Shown here: one piece after another, positions 9,107 to 18,833 of the stretch | Numbering within the stretch: position 1 is the first letter of the stretch | Layout: every line of letters begins with the position of its first letter | Assembly: GCF_000739935.1 (NCBI RefSeq) | Contig: NZ_BBJU01000012.1 | Coordinates: 124,001 to 188,000, forward strand | DNA: 64,000 nucleotides | Source: Agrobacterium rubi TR3 = NBRC 13261 | GTDB lineage: Bacteria > Pseudomonadota > Alphaproteobacteria > Rhizobiales > Rhizobiaceae | Direction of reading: 5' to 3' | Translations under genes and position numbers: made by a program | The notes under the pieces: model-generated | Told to the model about the DNA's origin: nothing | Databases searched by the model: none | The model's input: the letters and a program-made list of their open reading frames with translations, nothing else

Positions 9107-9613
9107 TCAAAGCGGTTCCTGTCCCGCATAGGGATCAGATAGACCAAGCTTGGCCAAAATGCGAGTCTCAAGCCCTTCCATTTCTTCCGCGTCGTCGGCT
9201 TGTATATGATCGTAACCGAAAAGATGCAGAAATCCATGCACCAGAAGATGTGTCAGATGATCATCGAAACTCTTCTCGAGATCAAGAGCTTCACGCTCCA
9301 CGGTTTCGCGCGCGATGACGATGTCACCCAGCATCGGCCCCGGCATGTCGCCCGGCTCCAGCGGATAGGCCGGAAAGGACAGCACATTGGTCGGCTTGTC
9401 CTTCTCGCGCCACTGCGCATTGATCTCCCGGATCGAAGTGTCGTCTGTGAAGACCAGTGACAGCTCGGTGGTCTGCTTCGGAAACGGCTGCTGTTCTTCC
9501 GCCTTCAGAAAGTCGACAGCCGGGTCGAGAACCCGGCTGGCAAATGCGAACAGCTCTTCTTCCGATGGCCAGTTCTCAGCCTCGACGCTGATCTGAATAT
9601 CCAATGCGGTCAT
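9107..9613 (-). CDS. ybeY: Endoribonuclease YbeY
   Basis: A metal-dependent RNase that acts in 16S rRNA 3'-end maturation, ribosome quality control and small-RNA metabolism. Rhizobial versions affect sRNA-regulated genes. The 168-residue protein has the zinc motif H-x3-H-x5-H in HGFLHLFGYDH (His126, 130, 136). An in-frame TTG four codons upstream overlaps the phoH stop (TTGA); the ATG at 9613 is preferred, but translational coupling to phoH through the TTG is possible. It sits between phoH and corC, a conserved order. Confidence 0.93.
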   Translation of the reverse strand: MTALDIQISVEAENWPSEEELFAFASRVLDPAVDFLKAEEQQPFPKQTTELSLVFTDDTSIREINAQWREKDKPTNVLSFPAYPLEPGDMPGPMLGDIVIARETVEREALDLEKSFDDHLTHLLVHGFLHLFGYDHIQADDAEEMEGLETRILAKLGLSDPYAGQEPL

Positions 9614-9621
9614 GTCTTGCG

Positions 9622-10677
9622 TCAAATGCCTCTTGGCAGGCTTTCATCAGGCACAGCCGTCTGTGCTTCATAGGCGCGAACGATGCGTGCCACCATCGGG
9701 TGGCGCACGACGTCGACATCCTTGAAGCGCACGACGGACACGCCTTCGACTTCGGTCAGGATTTGCAGCGCTTCCACAAGGCCGGACTTCATGCCGCGCG
9801 GCAAATCCACCTGGCTCGGGTCACCTGTCACGATCATGCGACCGTTTTCACCCAGACGCGTCAGAAACATCTTCATCTGCATCGTTGTGGTGTTTTGCGC
9901 CTCGTCGAGAATGACGACCGCATTGGCCAGCGTGCGTCCGCGCATGAAGGCCAGCGGCGCGATTTCGATGACGCCCGCCTGAATGGCGCGCTCCACCTTG
10001 TCACCCGGCATCATGTCGTAAAGGGCATCGTAAAGCGGGCGAAGGTAGGGATCGACCTTCTCTTTCATGTCGCCGGGCAGAAAGCCAAGGCGCTCACCGG
10101 CTTCGACGGCTGGTCGCGACAGGATGATGCGATCCACCACGCCCCGTTCCAGAAGCTGTGCTGCATGCGCCACAGCCAGATAGGTCTTGCCGGTACCGGC
10201 AGGGCCAACGCCGAAGACGAGCTCCGACTGTTCCAGTGCCCGCATATAGACGTCCTGCGTCGGCGTGCGGGCAGCGATGGTCTTTTTGCGGGTGGAGATT
10301 TGCGCCATGGAGACCTTGGCTTTGCGCTCCATGGTCGGCAGGATCAGCTGATCGTCGGCAGCCATGGCCATGCGAATGGCCCCTTCCACGTCTGACACTT
10401 CGACGGTTCCGCCCTTCTGAAGGCGCTCGTAAAGCGTATCCAGCGCGCGGCGGGCTTGGTTGGTGGCAACGAGGTCGCCTGTGATGGCAACCGAATTGCC
10501 GCGCGGGCGCGCGTCGATGTTCAAACGCTGTTCCAGCAATTTGAGGTTCTGATCGAACTGACCGAATAGCTCTCCGGCTATCCTGTTATTCTCGAACGTG
10601 AGGACGAAGTGATTGGCGTCGGTCGCGGCTGGGCGTGGCTGGCGCGATGAGGGTGATACCAATTCGTGTGCGTTCAA
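9622..10677 (-). CDS. phoH: PhoH-like ATPase (YbeZ)
   Basis: A 351-residue cytoplasmic P-loop ATPase with Walker A GPAGTGKT (158-165) and Walker B/DEAQN (258-262), preceded by an N-terminal region of about 130 residues. PhoH/YbeZ proteins are thought to work with YbeY in RNA processing; the direct reaction is not settled. The start is a TTG at 10677, with GGGAG upstream, because no suitable ATG exists before the conserved sequence. It lies between miaB and ybeY, and its stop overlaps a possible ybeY start. Confidence 0.92.
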   Translation of the reverse strand: MNAHELVSPSSRQPRPAATDANHFVLTFENNRIAGELFGQFDQNLKLLEQRLNIDARPRGNSVAITGDLVATNQARRALDTLYERLQKGGTVEVSDVEGAIRMAMAADDQLILPTMERKAKVSMAQISTRKKTIAARTPTQDVYMRALEQSELVFGVGPAGTGKTYLAVAHAAQLLERGVVDRIILSRPAVEAGERLGFLPGDMKEKVDPYLRPLYDALYDMMPGDKVERAIQAGVIEIAPLAFMRGRTLANAVVILDEAQNTTTMQMKMFLTRLGENGRMIVTGDPSQVDLPRGMKSGLVEALQILTEVEGVSVVRFKDVDVVRHPMVARIVRAYEAQTAVPDESLPRGI

Positions 10678-10723
10678 GCGGTCAGGCTCCCGTCCTAATC
10701 AGTGTCGGTTCCTCACTCTAGCT

Positions 10724-12121
10724 TTATGCCACCTCGGCAAACAAGCTGTTTGGACCCGTTGCGGTGATTCGTACATGAATAATGTCGCCGATTTTCATGT
10801 CATTTGCATCAAGATTCACAGATTGCAGCCAAGGAGATCGTCCGATCAACTGGCCAGGCATCCGGCCCGGCTTTTCCAGCAACACATCCATGGTTTTGCC
10901 GACCAGCGATCCGGCAAAATCATGCTGCTGTTTCAGCAGAAGAGCCTGTAGTCGCTCGAGCCTCTCGGCCTTCACGTCCTCGGGTACCTGATCAGTCAAA
11001 TCCGCTCCCGGCGTACCGGGACGTGTCGAATATTTGAACGAAAAGGCCTGCGCATATTTCACCTCTTCCACCAGTGCGAGCGTATCGTCGAAATCGCGAT
11101 CCGTCTCACCGGGGAAGCCGACAATAAAATCCCCGGACATGGCAATATCAGGGCGGGCACCACGAATTTTTTCGATAAGCCTAATATACTCGTCGCCGGT
11201 ATGGCGACGGTTCATGGCCTTGAGTATCCGGTCAGAGCCGGATTGCACCGGCAGATGCAGATAGGGCATCAGAACGCGCAGATCTCGATGCGCCTCGATC
11301 AGACGCTCATCCATGTCGCGCGGATGGCTGGTGGTGTAGCGCAGGCGGGCGATGCCGGGGATTTCGGCTAGTCGGTACAGCAACTCGGCCAAGCCCCATT
11401 GCGCGCCATCAGTGCCGGTTGAACGCCATGCATTGACATTCTGCCCAAGCAGCGTGATTTCCCGCACGCCGGAATCGGCCAGCCTTGCGGCCTCATCGAC
11501 GATCTGCTGCACGGGCCGCGAGACTTCGGAGCCGCGCGTATAGGGCACCACGCAGAAGGTACAGAACTTGTCGCAGCCTTCCTGCACCGTCAAAAAGGCC
11601 GTGACACCGCGTGCCCGTATCTTTGCCTTGTCGGCAACCGGCAAATGCTCGAACTTGTCTTCGACCGCATATTCGGTCTCGATCACCCGCTCGCCACCGC
11701 GCACGCGCTTCAAGGCTTCCGGCAGACGGTGGTAGGTCTGCGGACCGATGACCACATCGACAGCCGGCGCACGGCGCAGAATTTCCTCACCCTCGGCCTG
11801 CGCCACACAACCCGCCACGCCGATCATGAATTCGCGACCCTGCTCGTGGCGGGATTTTTTCATGTCCCGCAGGCGGCCAAGCGCGGAATAGACTTTTTCT
11901 GCGGCCTTTTCGCGGATGTGACAGGTGTTGAGCAGAACCAGATCCGCCTCGCCCATGTCCTCGGTCGGCACATAGCCGTCCTTCGCCAGAGCATCGCTCA
12001 TGCGCACGGAATCGTACACGTTCATCTGACAGCCATAGGTCTTGATGAAGACCTTGCGGCTGTTTGCGCCGTCGCGAAGAACGGATGGGGCGGGCTCGAG
12101 GCCGATTATTTCCTGGGTCAT
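10724..12121 (-). CDS. miaB: tRNA-2-methylthio-N6-dimethylallyladenosine synthase
   Basis: A radical-SAM methylthiotransferase that adds the methylthio group to i6A37 of tRNAs reading U-starting codons. The 465-residue protein has three N-terminal cluster ligands (Cys31, Cys67, Cys105), the radical-SAM motif C183-x3-C187-x2-C190 and a C-terminal TRAM domain. All six iron-sulfur ligands are present. It precedes phoH and ybeY in the same direction, a widely conserved grouping of RNA-related genes. It consumes SAM, and metK is in the same co-directional block. Confidence 0.96.
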   Translation of the reverse strand: MTQEIIGLEPAPSVLRDGANSRKVFIKTYGCQMNVYDSVRMSDALAKDGYVPTEDMGEADLVLLNTCHIREKAAEKVYSALGRLRDMKKSRHEQGREFMIGVAGCVAQAEGEEILRRAPAVDVVIGPQTYHRLPEALKRVRGGERVIETEYAVEDKFEHLPVADKAKIRARGVTAFLTVQEGCDKFCTFCVVPYTRGSEVSRPVQQIVDEAARLADSGVREITLLGQNVNAWRSTGTDGAQWGLAELLYRLAEIPGIARLRYTTSHPRDMDERLIEAHRDLRVLMPYLHLPVQSGSDRILKAMNRRHTGDEYIRLIEKIRGARPDIAMSGDFIVGFPGETDRDFDDTLALVEEVKYAQAFSFKYSTRPGTPGADLTDQVPEDVKAERLERLQALLLKQQHDFAGSLVGKTMDVLLEKPGRMPGQLIGRSPWLQSVNLDANDMKIGDIIHVRITATGPNSLFAEVA

Positions 12122-12222
12122 AGCCGCTATCTAATGATTTTGAGCGCTGGATTAAACAGAAAAATACGTATTCCAGATCATCGAACCGAAAAGTGTATCG
12201 CGTTATCAGGACAATCCGATGC

Positions 12223-13023
12223 TCAACGCGGCTTTCGCCATCCGCCGCGCAAGCTGAAATTCAACATGGCACGAAGAGACATCGTCGCATCCGCGCTCAA
12301 TTCCTTGCGGTTATCACCGCGACGGAAGGGGATCGCCTCGCCGAAGGAGACATCGACATCGATGGCCCCGGCTTTCAGCAAACCGAGTAGCGATGGCACA
12401 AGACCGATGGTTCCCGGCCATGCCGCAACCGTGCGGTGGTAACGGCCCATCGCCATGCCGTAAATGCCGGTATAGGCAATTGCCACCGGCTGGACATGCA
12501 CCATCTGCCCCGGCACCTGCTCGGCCGCACTGGAGGCGGCCCCGAAAAGCGATGACTTGATGGGCAGGAGACGGTTGCCGTCTGACGTGGTTCCCTCGGG
12601 AAACAGAACGACGATTTCGCCACCTGCAAGGCGTTCGGCAATCTCGTTGACCTGCGCTCCGGCGCTGCGCTTGTGCTCACGCGCCACGAAGATGGTTTTC
12701 TGCAAGCGCGCCAGAAGACCGAAGACCGGCCAATTGCGCACTTCCGTCTTGGCGATGAAGGCCACATCGGCAACGCTGCCCAGAACCATAATGTCGGTCC
12801 ACGAGACATGGTTGACCACGAGAAGCAGCGGCTTCGATGTCTCCAGCGGACCGTGGACGTGAACCTTGATGCCCAGCGTATGACAGGCGACCCCATGCCA
12901 GAATCGTGGCAAGCGGCGCCGGAAGGGAAGGTCGAACCAGAGACCGACCAGCTGCACCGGCAACAGAACCACTGTAACGATCGTCAAGACAACGATCAGG
13001 TAGATCAACCGCAACCACATCAT
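12223..13023 (-). CDS. olsA: 1-acyl-glycerol-3-phosphate acyltransferase family protein, probable OlsA
   Basis: A 266-residue PlsC-family acyltransferase with an N-terminal membrane segment (about 5-27), the catalytic NHVSWTD (His72, Asp77) and FPEGT (141-145). It transfers an acyl chain at the inner membrane. In Sinorhizobium the homologue in the same miaB-side position is OlsA, which completes ornithine lipid by O-acylating lyso-ornithine lipid; this link rests on memory of gene order. The presence of an OlsB-like gene at 24.6 kb supports it. It could instead be a general PlsC for phosphatidic acid. Confidence 0.82.
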   Translation of the reverse strand: MMWLRLIYLIVVLTIVTVVLLPVQLVGLWFDLPFRRRLPRFWHGVACHTLGIKVHVHGPLETSKPLLLVVNHVSWTDIMVLGSVADVAFIAKTEVRNWPVFGLLARLQKTIFVAREHKRSAGAQVNEIAERLAGGEIVVLFPEGTTSDGNRLLPIKSSLFGAASSAAEQVPGQMVHVQPVAIAYTGIYGMAMGRYHRTVAAWPGTIGLVPSLLGLLKAGAIDVDVSFGEAIPFRRGDNRKELSADATMSLRAMLNFSLRGGWRKPR

Positions 13024-13054
13024 CGCTTCATTCGCTTTGTGGCCCTGTCTGGTT

Positions 13055-13483
13055 TCAATGGTCTTCAGGCTTCAACGGAACACCATAGAGCTCAAGCCGG
13101 TGATCCACCAGCTTGAAGCCGTGTTCGCGGGCAATCTTTTCCTGCAACGCTTCGATCTCAGGCGAATGAAACTCGATGACCACACCATGCTTGAGGTCGA
13201 TCAAGTGATCGTGATGCTCTTCCGGCATGGTCTCGTAGCGCGAGCGGCCATCGCGGAAATCATGCCGCTCGATGATACCGGCGTCTTCAAACAGCTTGAC
13301 CGTGCGATAGACCGTGGAAATCGAAATGCGCGGATCGACCGCAGACGACCGGCGATAAAGCTCTTCGACATCGGGATGATCGTCGGATTCCTGGATGACG
13401 CGGGCAATCACACGACGCTGATCGGTCATGCGCATGCCGCGCTCGGCACAGAGTTCTTCCAGGGTTTTCGAGAGGTCTATCAC
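13055..13483 (-). CDS. mur: Fur-family regulator, Mur type (manganese-responsive)
   Basis: A 142-residue winged-helix metalloregulator. It shows the Fur DNA-recognition region (DPRISISTVYRTVKLFEDAG) and the metal-binding run EEHHDH. In Rhizobiales this close Fur relative normally senses Mn2+ and represses sitABCD or mntH, while RirA and Irr handle iron. The family sequence starts at IDLSKTLEELC, so the GTG at 13483, with GGAAG upstream, was chosen; an in-frame TTG at 13537 would add 18 unrelated-looking residues. It is downstream of rimI. No Mn transporter lies in the window. Confidence 0.88.
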   Translation of the reverse strand: MIDLSKTLEELCAERGMRMTDQRRVIARVIQESDDHPDVEELYRRSSAVDPRISISTVYRTVKLFEDAGIIERHDFRDGRSRYETMPEEHHDHLIDLKHGVVIEFHSPEIEALQEKIAREHGFKLVDHRLELYGVPLKPEDH

Positions 13484-13550
13484 GTCTTTTAGGCTTCCAG
13501 ATGCTTTCGTTGCATGGCGCGCAAGCGCTGTGTTCAATCACTACCACGAA

Positions 13551-14045
13551 CTAGCGAAGATCACGCCGCATGACAAGCGCCGTCGATTTCGTCCCGTCTT
13601 TCGCCGTGTAATAGGCCTGCCGTTCGGCAACCGTTTGAAAGCCGAGTTTCTTGTAGAGGCCGATGGCCGAGGCATTACCACCATCGACCTCCAGAAACAT
13701 GGTTTCGGCCCCCCGCATCATCGCTTCGCGCATCACCGACTGCATCAACCGCCAGCCGAGCCCTGAGCGACCGAATTTGTCGCTGACCGCAAGGGTCAGG
13801 ATTTCCGCTTCGCCACCCGCTTCGCGCGACAAAACGAACCCACCCAGCGGCTTGCTGAAAAATGCATTGGTCTGGCGCGCGACGGCACCGAACACACTGG
13901 ACTGGCCCAAAAGGCTGGAAAATTCGCCGTCGCTCCACGGGCGTGGAAAGCGCTCCTGATGGAGAAGGGCCACGTCGGCGCAGTCGGCGTGCTCCATTGT
14001 CACGACTTCGAAAAACGGTTTCCAGCTGAGATAATCGTCGAACAT
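13551..14045 (-). CDS. rimI: Ribosomal protein S18 alanine N-acetyltransferase
   Basis: A 164-residue GNAT-fold acetyltransferase. The acetyl-CoA loop is seen around GRSGLGWRLM (about 91-100), and the FLEVDGGNASAIGLYKKLGF segment, typical of RimI, follows. RimI acetylates the N-terminus of ribosomal protein S18. It is immediately downstream of tsaB, and tsaB-rimI adjacency is common in bacteria. Confidence 0.92.
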   Translation of the reverse strand: MFDDYLSWKPFFEVVTMEHADCADVALLHQERFPRPWSDGEFSSLLGQSSVFGAVARQTNAFFSKPLGGFVLSREAGGEAEILTLAVSDKFGRSGLGWRLMQSVMREAMMRGAETMFLEVDGGNASAIGLYKKLGFQTVAERQAYYTAKDGTKSTALVMRRDLR

Positions 14046-14084
14046 TGCAGGGAATCATCCGCAAAAAGGTATCAATCTGCCGTA

Positions 14085-14753
14085 TCAGGCTACCGGGCGG
14101 CGTTCCAGCGCAAATCCTGCCTGCGGCTTGGCGTCCGGTCCGCGCAGATAAAGCGGTGCGGGTTTCGGCATGCCCTGCGGCTTTTGCGCTGCGACGCGCG
14201 CAACGGTCGCAATCGCAAACCTGTCAGGCCCGGAGCCCGTTTCGCCACCCGCTAGAAGCGGTGCGGCAGAACCGATGACGGTGCCGGCAAAGCCCGCGAG
14301 TGCCGCTTTCGCCTCGTCCAGAGACAGAAGAGCCGCATCGCTCAAAGGCGATCCGTCTGCGCCAAAGGTCTGAAGATAGGTCTCGTCGCGCTTGGCATCG
14401 AGCCCGACGGCCACCGGCAGACCGGGATTTTGACGATGGTAATGCGCCGCAAGCGTTTCCAGCGTGGTGATGCCCACCGCTTCGACACCCAGTGATAGCG
14501 CAAATCCACGCGCAGCCGCGACACCGACGCGAATGCCGGTAAACGAGCCCGGCCCGATGGTGACGGCAATCCGCTCTACGTCCTGAAGGGTCAGGGATGC
14601 CTGGTTCAGGGCACCGTCGATGATGCCCATCAACAGTTCCGCATGGCCCTTGCCGATGTTTTCTGTGACATCGCCGAGAACGGCATCATCAGCGCTGTCA
14701 TAAAGGCAGGCGGAGCAATCTACGCCTGAGGTGTCGATGGCAAGAATGATCAT
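14085..14753 (-). CDS. tsaB: tRNA threonylcarbamoyladenosine biosynthesis protein TsaB
   Basis: Partner of TsaD and TsaE in transferring threonylcarbamoyl to A37 of ANN-decoding tRNAs. The 222-residue protein is an ASKHA-fold scaffold beginning MIILAIDTSG and including GPGSFTGIRVGVAAA (about 67-81), both hallmarks of TsaB. It lacks the metal-binding histidines of TsaD, as expected. It is followed by rimI. Confidence 0.95.
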   Translation of the reverse strand: MIILAIDTSGVDCSACLYDSADDAVLGDVTENIGKGHAELLMGIIDGALNQASLTLQDVERIAVTIGPGSFTGIRVGVAAARGFALSLGVEAVGITTLETLAAHYHRQNPGLPVAVGLDAKRDETYLQTFGADGSPLSDAALLSLDEAKAALAGFAGTVIGSAAPLLAGGETGSGPDRFAIATVARVAAQKPQGMPKPAPLYLRGPDAKPQAGFALERRPVA

Positions 14754-14772
14754 CGGGAAAAGCCGCCCTTTA

Positions 14773-15336
14773 TCAGACGGCCTCGACCTCTTGCACTTCA
14801 GGAACGAAATGGCGCAGCAAATTCTGAACGCCGTGCTTCAGCGTGGTCGTGGAGGATGGGCAACCCGAGCAGGCACCCTTCATGTTGAGGAATACGGTGC
14901 CATCGCGAAAACCACGGAAGGTGATATCGCCACCATCCTGCGCAACGGCGGGACGAACGCGGGTTTCGAGCAATTCCTTGATGGTAGCGACGATGGTTTC
15001 ATCGCCCGCCTCGAAGAACTCTTCTTCTTCGTCGGAAATCTCAGCCGATACGGCCGTGCCCATCAACGGGCGACCGGACATGAAGTGTTCCATGATAGAG
15101 CCGAGGATCGCAGGCTTCAGGTGCTGCCATTCCGCACCGTCCTTGCTGACGGTGATGAAATCGAAGCCGTAATAGACCCCGGTCACGCCCGGAATTTCAA
15201 ACAGCACGGCTGCCAGCGGCGAAGCTTGCGCCTGCGCGGCATTCAGGAATTCCGCCGTCCCGCTTTCCAGAACGACCTTGCCCGGAAGAAACTTCAACGT
15301 GGCAGGGTTCGGGGTGGATTCCGTCTGAATGAACAT
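14773..15336 (-). CDS. NifU-family iron-sulfur carrier (NfuA-like)
   Basis: A 187-residue protein with an N-terminal Nfu_N domain beginning MFIQTESTPNPATLKFLPG and a C-terminal NifU-like domain with the cluster-binding C156-x2-C159. Such proteins carry and deliver Fe-S clusters to target enzymes. The window has several Fe-S users, including MiaB and HemW. An in-frame ATG ten codons upstream exists, but the start at 15336 matches the conserved N-terminus and follows AAGGAGATCACT. Confidence 0.93.
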   Translation of the reverse strand: MFIQTESTPNPATLKFLPGKVVLESGTAEFLNAAQAQASPLAAVLFEIPGVTGVYYGFDFITVSKDGAEWQHLKPAILGSIMEHFMSGRPLMGTAVSAEISDEEEEFFEAGDETIVATIKELLETRVRPAVAQDGGDITFRGFRDGTVFLNMKGACSGCPSSTTTLKHGVQNLLRHFVPEVQEVEAV

Positions 15337-15481
15337 AGTGATCTCCTTCGGGATGCACACCAGCAATCCCGGAATTTAGAATACTTCCAAAGTATGCCGG
15401 ACGAAGCCTGACTTCAAGTCCTGACATGATAAACCCATTCAAGACATAAGCATATCCCGTTTCAAACTGATCTGGGCTGCC

Positions 15482-15973
15482 TCAGCAAAGCGCGTCGATT
15501 TCCTCGTCTGTCAAGCTGTCCGGCAGAACCGTCACGGGAATGGGAAAGGCGGTCCCGCGCCCGGCGATGGACGAGACCAGTGGACCCGGACCTTCCTTGG
15601 TAGAACCCGCTGCCAGAACGAGAATGGCGATATCGCGGTCTTCCTCGATCAGGCCATGAATCTGCTCTGCGGCATTGCCTTCGCGGATCACCGTTTCCGG
15701 CTCTGAGCCAACATTTTCACGCACCTTTTGCGCAACCTTCGCCAAGGAAGCCTCGGCTTCCTCGCGGGCTTCGGCACGCATGATCTGCTCGACCCCCAGC
15801 CATTGCTGGAAATCGCCATCCGGAATCACGTAGAGAAGCACAAGCGCGCCATTGGAATTCTTTGCGCGGCGACCGGCATAATGAACGGCCCTTTCGCATT
15901 CGGGCGTCCCGTCGATGACCACCAGAAATTTACGGCGGTGTCCCTCGAGACGCGAAAGCCGTTTCGATACCAT
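15482..15973 (-). CDS. Universal stress protein family protein
   Basis: A 163-residue protein with the Usp alpha/beta fold. The first strand is FLVVIDGTPECERAV, and the C-terminal part contains LVLAAGSTKEGPGPLVSSIAG followed by PVTVLP, resembling the ATP-binding G-x2-G-x9-G-S/T-type segment of nucleotide-binding Usps. The function of individual rhizobial Usps is mostly unknown. It is downstream of trpS and upstream of the NifU-family gene, in the same direction. Confidence 0.85.
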   Translation of the reverse strand: MVSKRLSRLEGHRRKFLVVIDGTPECERAVHYAGRRAKNSNGALVLLYVIPDGDFQQWLGVEQIMRAEAREEAEASLAKVAQKVRENVGSEPETVIREGNAAEQIHGLIEEDRDIAILVLAAGSTKEGPGPLVSSIAGRGTAFPIPVTVLPDSLTDEEIDALC

Positions 15974-16006
15974 TGCGTACTCCTGTTTTCGCCGTCACGG
16001 CCAAAG

Positions 16007-16026
16007 CCGCCCGACGGCTCGGGCGG
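16007..16026 (-). terminator. Hairpin between trpS and the Usp gene
   Basis: An 8-bp perfect GC stem (CCGCCCGA / TCGGGCGG) with a 4-nt loop sits about 40 bp after the trpS stop. Only a short CTTT follows on the minus strand, so termination would be partial. Confidence 0.4.
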
Positions 16027-16067
16027 ACTTTATATCAAATTCCAGGATTAAAAAATGCTTCTGCTTA

Positions 16068-17132
16068 TCAGCGCAGGAAGCCGATGATGTCGCGCACCTC
16101 GTTCATGGTTTTTTCGGCCATAGCGCCAGCCCGCTCGCCACCCTGCTTGAGGATGCCATCGATATGGCTGACATCACCCAACAGGCGGCGCATCTCGCTA
16201 TTGATCGGGGCGAGAACATTGACCGCGAGATCAACGAGCGCAGGTTTGAAGGCCGAGAACTGCTGGCCGCCGAATTCCGAGAGCACATCGGCCTTGGTCT
16301 TGTCGGACAGAGCCGCATAGATGCCGACGAGGTTTTCCGCTTCCGCGCGGCCCTTCAGGCCATCAACTTCGCTCGGCAGCGCATCCGGGTCGGTCTTGGC
16401 CTTCTTGATCTTGCGCGACAGCGTATCGACATCGTCCATTAGGTTAATGCGCGACAAATCCGACGGGTCGGACTTCGACATCTTTTTCGTACCGTCCTTC
16501 AACGACATGACACGCGGCGCAGGACCGCCGATCAGCGGCTCCACCATCGGGAAATAGGCATGAACCGGCTCGTTGCCGACGGTGATGTCGATGCCGAGAC
16601 CGGCAGTGCGAATATTGTCGCTGAAATCGATGTTGAATTTCTGGGCGATGTCGCGCGCCAGTTCCAGATGCTGCTTCTGGTCGTCACCAACGGGAACATG
16701 GGTCGCGCGGTAGACCAGGATGTCAGCAGCCATCAGGCTTGGATAGGCCAACAGACCCAGCGAGACCTGTTCGGCATTCTTGCCGGACTTGTCCTTGAAC
16801 TGGGTCATGCGCTCCATCCAGCCAATGCGCGCCACGCAATTGAACACCCATGCCAGTTCCGCATGCTGCGGCACGGCGGACTGGTTGAAGACAATATGCT
16901 TGATCGGATCGATGCCCGCCGCGATGAAGGCGGCTGCAATCGAGCGCGTCTGCGCCTTCAGGTCGGCATGCACCAGCTGTGCTGTAATGGCGTGCATGTC
17001 CACGACGCAATAGATGCAGTCATTGTCTTCCTGAAGCGCAACGAATTTGCGGATGGCACCGAGATAGTTGCCGAGGTGGAGGTTTCCGGTCGGCTGGACG
17101 CCTGAGAAAACCAGCGGCTTGAATGCGTTCAT
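16068..17132 (-). CDS. trpS: Tryptophanyl-tRNA synthetase
   Basis: Charges tRNA-Trp. A class I synthetase of 354 residues with the HIGH-like TGNLHLG (15-21) and the KMSKS loop (217-221). The ATG at 17132 has AGGA at ideal spacing; an ATG two codons earlier is too close to that site. Located between murJ and usp on the minus strand. Confidence 0.96.
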   Translation of the reverse strand: MNAFKPLVFSGVQPTGNLHLGNYLGAIRKFVALQEDNDCIYCVVDMHAITAQLVHADLKAQTRSIAAAFIAAGIDPIKHIVFNQSAVPQHAELAWVFNCVARIGWMERMTQFKDKSGKNAEQVSLGLLAYPSLMAADILVYRATHVPVGDDQKQHLELARDIAQKFNIDFSDNIRTAGLGIDITVGNEPVHAYFPMVEPLIGGPAPRVMSLKDGTKKMSKSDPSDLSRINLMDDVDTLSRKIKKAKTDPDALPSEVDGLKGRAEAENLVGIYAALSDKTKADVLSEFGGQQFSAFKPALVDLAVNVLAPINSEMRRLLGDVSHIDGILKQGGERAGAMAEKTMNEVRDIIGFLR

Positions 17133-17225
17133 GATCATCCTCGAAAAGGCTTGTGGAGGGCCTTGCCTCGCGTTTCGGATTGGGTTTCAAATTGGCCGCG
17201 CTTATGCACCCGCAACAGCCTGCAA

Positions 17226-18827
17226 TCAAGGGGTTTCGGTGGGATCAACCTGACTTTCCGTTTTCGACTTGCGCCGCTTCAATCCCCGTTTGACCATGCC
17301 GAGATTGGCGCCGCCGGACAGGAAAGCCAGTCCGAAATAAAGGATCATGGCTGCGAAAACGAGAGCCAGAAGCGTCCCGGCCCGCACCGCGATAGAGGAC
17401 GCAGACGACAGCTCATAGGCGAGATAGGCCAGCGCATAGTGGATGGCAATGGCCATGACGGCTGCAGCAAACAGAAGGCGTGGAATGCGGGTCAGAAGCG
17501 GAATATCGAGCTTCCAGTGGCCGCGCCAAAGCAGCATGCCGAACAGAAGGGCCGCATTGACCCAACCGGCGGTGATTTCCGCCGTGGCGATGCCGGGTCC
17601 GCCATAGGTCGGAAACAGGGTAAGCGCCATCGACACGTTCACGACGACGGAAATGGCGGCAAAGATCATCGGCGTGCGGGTGTCTTCACGCGCGAAAAAG
17701 CCGGGAATGAAGGCCTTGATCAGCACGAAGGCGGGAAGGCCCAGGCCGTAAATGCCGAGGATTTCCGCGACGGTTCCGGTTGCCGATGGGGAGAAGTTGC
17801 CGCGCTCATACAGGAACCGCACGATGGGTTCGGCCATGACCAGCAAGGCGGCAGCGGCTGGAAGGGTCAGGAACATCACGAACTCGACGGAGCGGTTTTG
17901 CAGATTGGCCGCTTCCACCTGATGCCCACCGCGCAAGGCGCGCGCCAGCTCCGGCAACAGCACGGTCGCCACGGCAATGCCGACGACGCCGAGCGGAAGC
18001 TGGTAGATGCGGTCGGCATAGGCCAGCGACGAGATGACGCCCTCTTTGCCGGACGCAATATTGGTGTTGATCAACAAATTGATCTGGGTGATGCCGCCTG
18101 TGATGGCGGCAGGCAGCGCCAGCACCAGCAACCGCTTGACGTTACCCGTCATGCGCGGGCGACGAAAGCCGATCTTGATACCGGCATTGCGCACGGCAAT
18201 CCAGACGATGGCCAGTTGCACGAAACCGGCTGCCATCACGCCCCAGGAGAGCGCATAGCCCACCTGAAGCGGATCGAAGCTCTTCCACCAGGCAAAACCC
18301 AGCACGCCGATCAGAATGATGTTGAGGAACACAGGCGCAATCGCCGCTGCAAAATAGCGATGCAACGAATTCAGCATGCCACCCATCATCGCCGCCAGCG
18401 ACATGCAGGCGAGATAGGGAAACATGATGGTGGCGAGACGCACCGTGTTGTCGAACTTCGTCGGATCTTCGACGAAACCCGGCGCAATCACCGTTCGCAC
18501 GATGAAGGGCATCGACAGTTCCATGAGGATTGTCAGCGCCATCAGCACCGTAAAGAGAACGCCGAACACTTCTTCGGAAAAGCGCTTCGCGCCCTCCATG
18601 CCGTTGACTTCGATTTCCTTGGCAAACAGCGGTACGAAAGCGGAGTTGAAGGCGCCTTCGGCAAACAGGCGGCGGAACGTATTGGGAAAACGAAAAGCCG
18701 CATTGAAGGCATCCGCCACTGGCCCCGTGCCAACGGCTGCGGCCATCAGCATTTCACGGACGAAGCCGAATAGCCGGCTACCGAGTGTAGCCGTGCCGAC
18801 GGTTGCGAATTTCGCGATCAGACCCAT
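17226..18827 (-). CDS. murJ: Lipid II flippase MurJ
   Basis: Flips lipid II across the inner membrane for peptidoglycan synthesis. The 533-residue protein is hydrophobic throughout, with about 13-14 membrane spans, and begins with the conserved KFATVGTATLGSRLFGFVRE; FNAAFRFPNTFRRLFAEGAF follows at about residues 40-60. Both are MurJ/MviN hallmarks. It starts 6 bp after the glnD stop, a glnD-murJ arrangement typical of Rhizobiales, and is probably co-transcribed. Confidence 0.96.
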   Translation of the reverse strand: MGLIAKFATVGTATLGSRLFGFVREMLMAAAVGTGPVADAFNAAFRFPNTFRRLFAEGAFNSAFVPLFAKEIEVNGMEGAKRFSEEVFGVLFTVLMALTILMELSMPFIVRTVIAPGFVEDPTKFDNTVRLATIMFPYLACMSLAAMMGGMLNSLHRYFAAAIAPVFLNIILIGVLGFAWWKSFDPLQVGYALSWGVMAAGFVQLAIVWIAVRNAGIKIGFRRPRMTGNVKRLLVLALPAAITGGITQINLLINTNIASGKEGVISSLAYADRIYQLPLGVVGIAVATVLLPELARALRGGHQVEAANLQNRSVEFVMFLTLPAAAALLVMAEPIVRFLYERGNFSPSATGTVAEILGIYGLGLPAFVLIKAFIPGFFAREDTRTPMIFAAISVVVNVSMALTLFPTYGGPGIATAEITAGWVNAALLFGMLLWRGHWKLDIPLLTRIPRLLFAAAVMAIAIHYALAYLAYELSSASSIAVRAGTLLALVFAAMILYFGLAFLSGGANLGMVKRGLKRRKSKTESQVDPTETP

Positions 18828-18833
18828 GGTTCG

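Noticed and set aside
17151-18773. 540-codon open frame opposite murJ
   Set aside because: It is the mirror of the murJ frame in GC-rich DNA. The product is rich in His, Arg, Gln and Gly with no recognisable fold, while the minus-strand protein is a clear MurJ.
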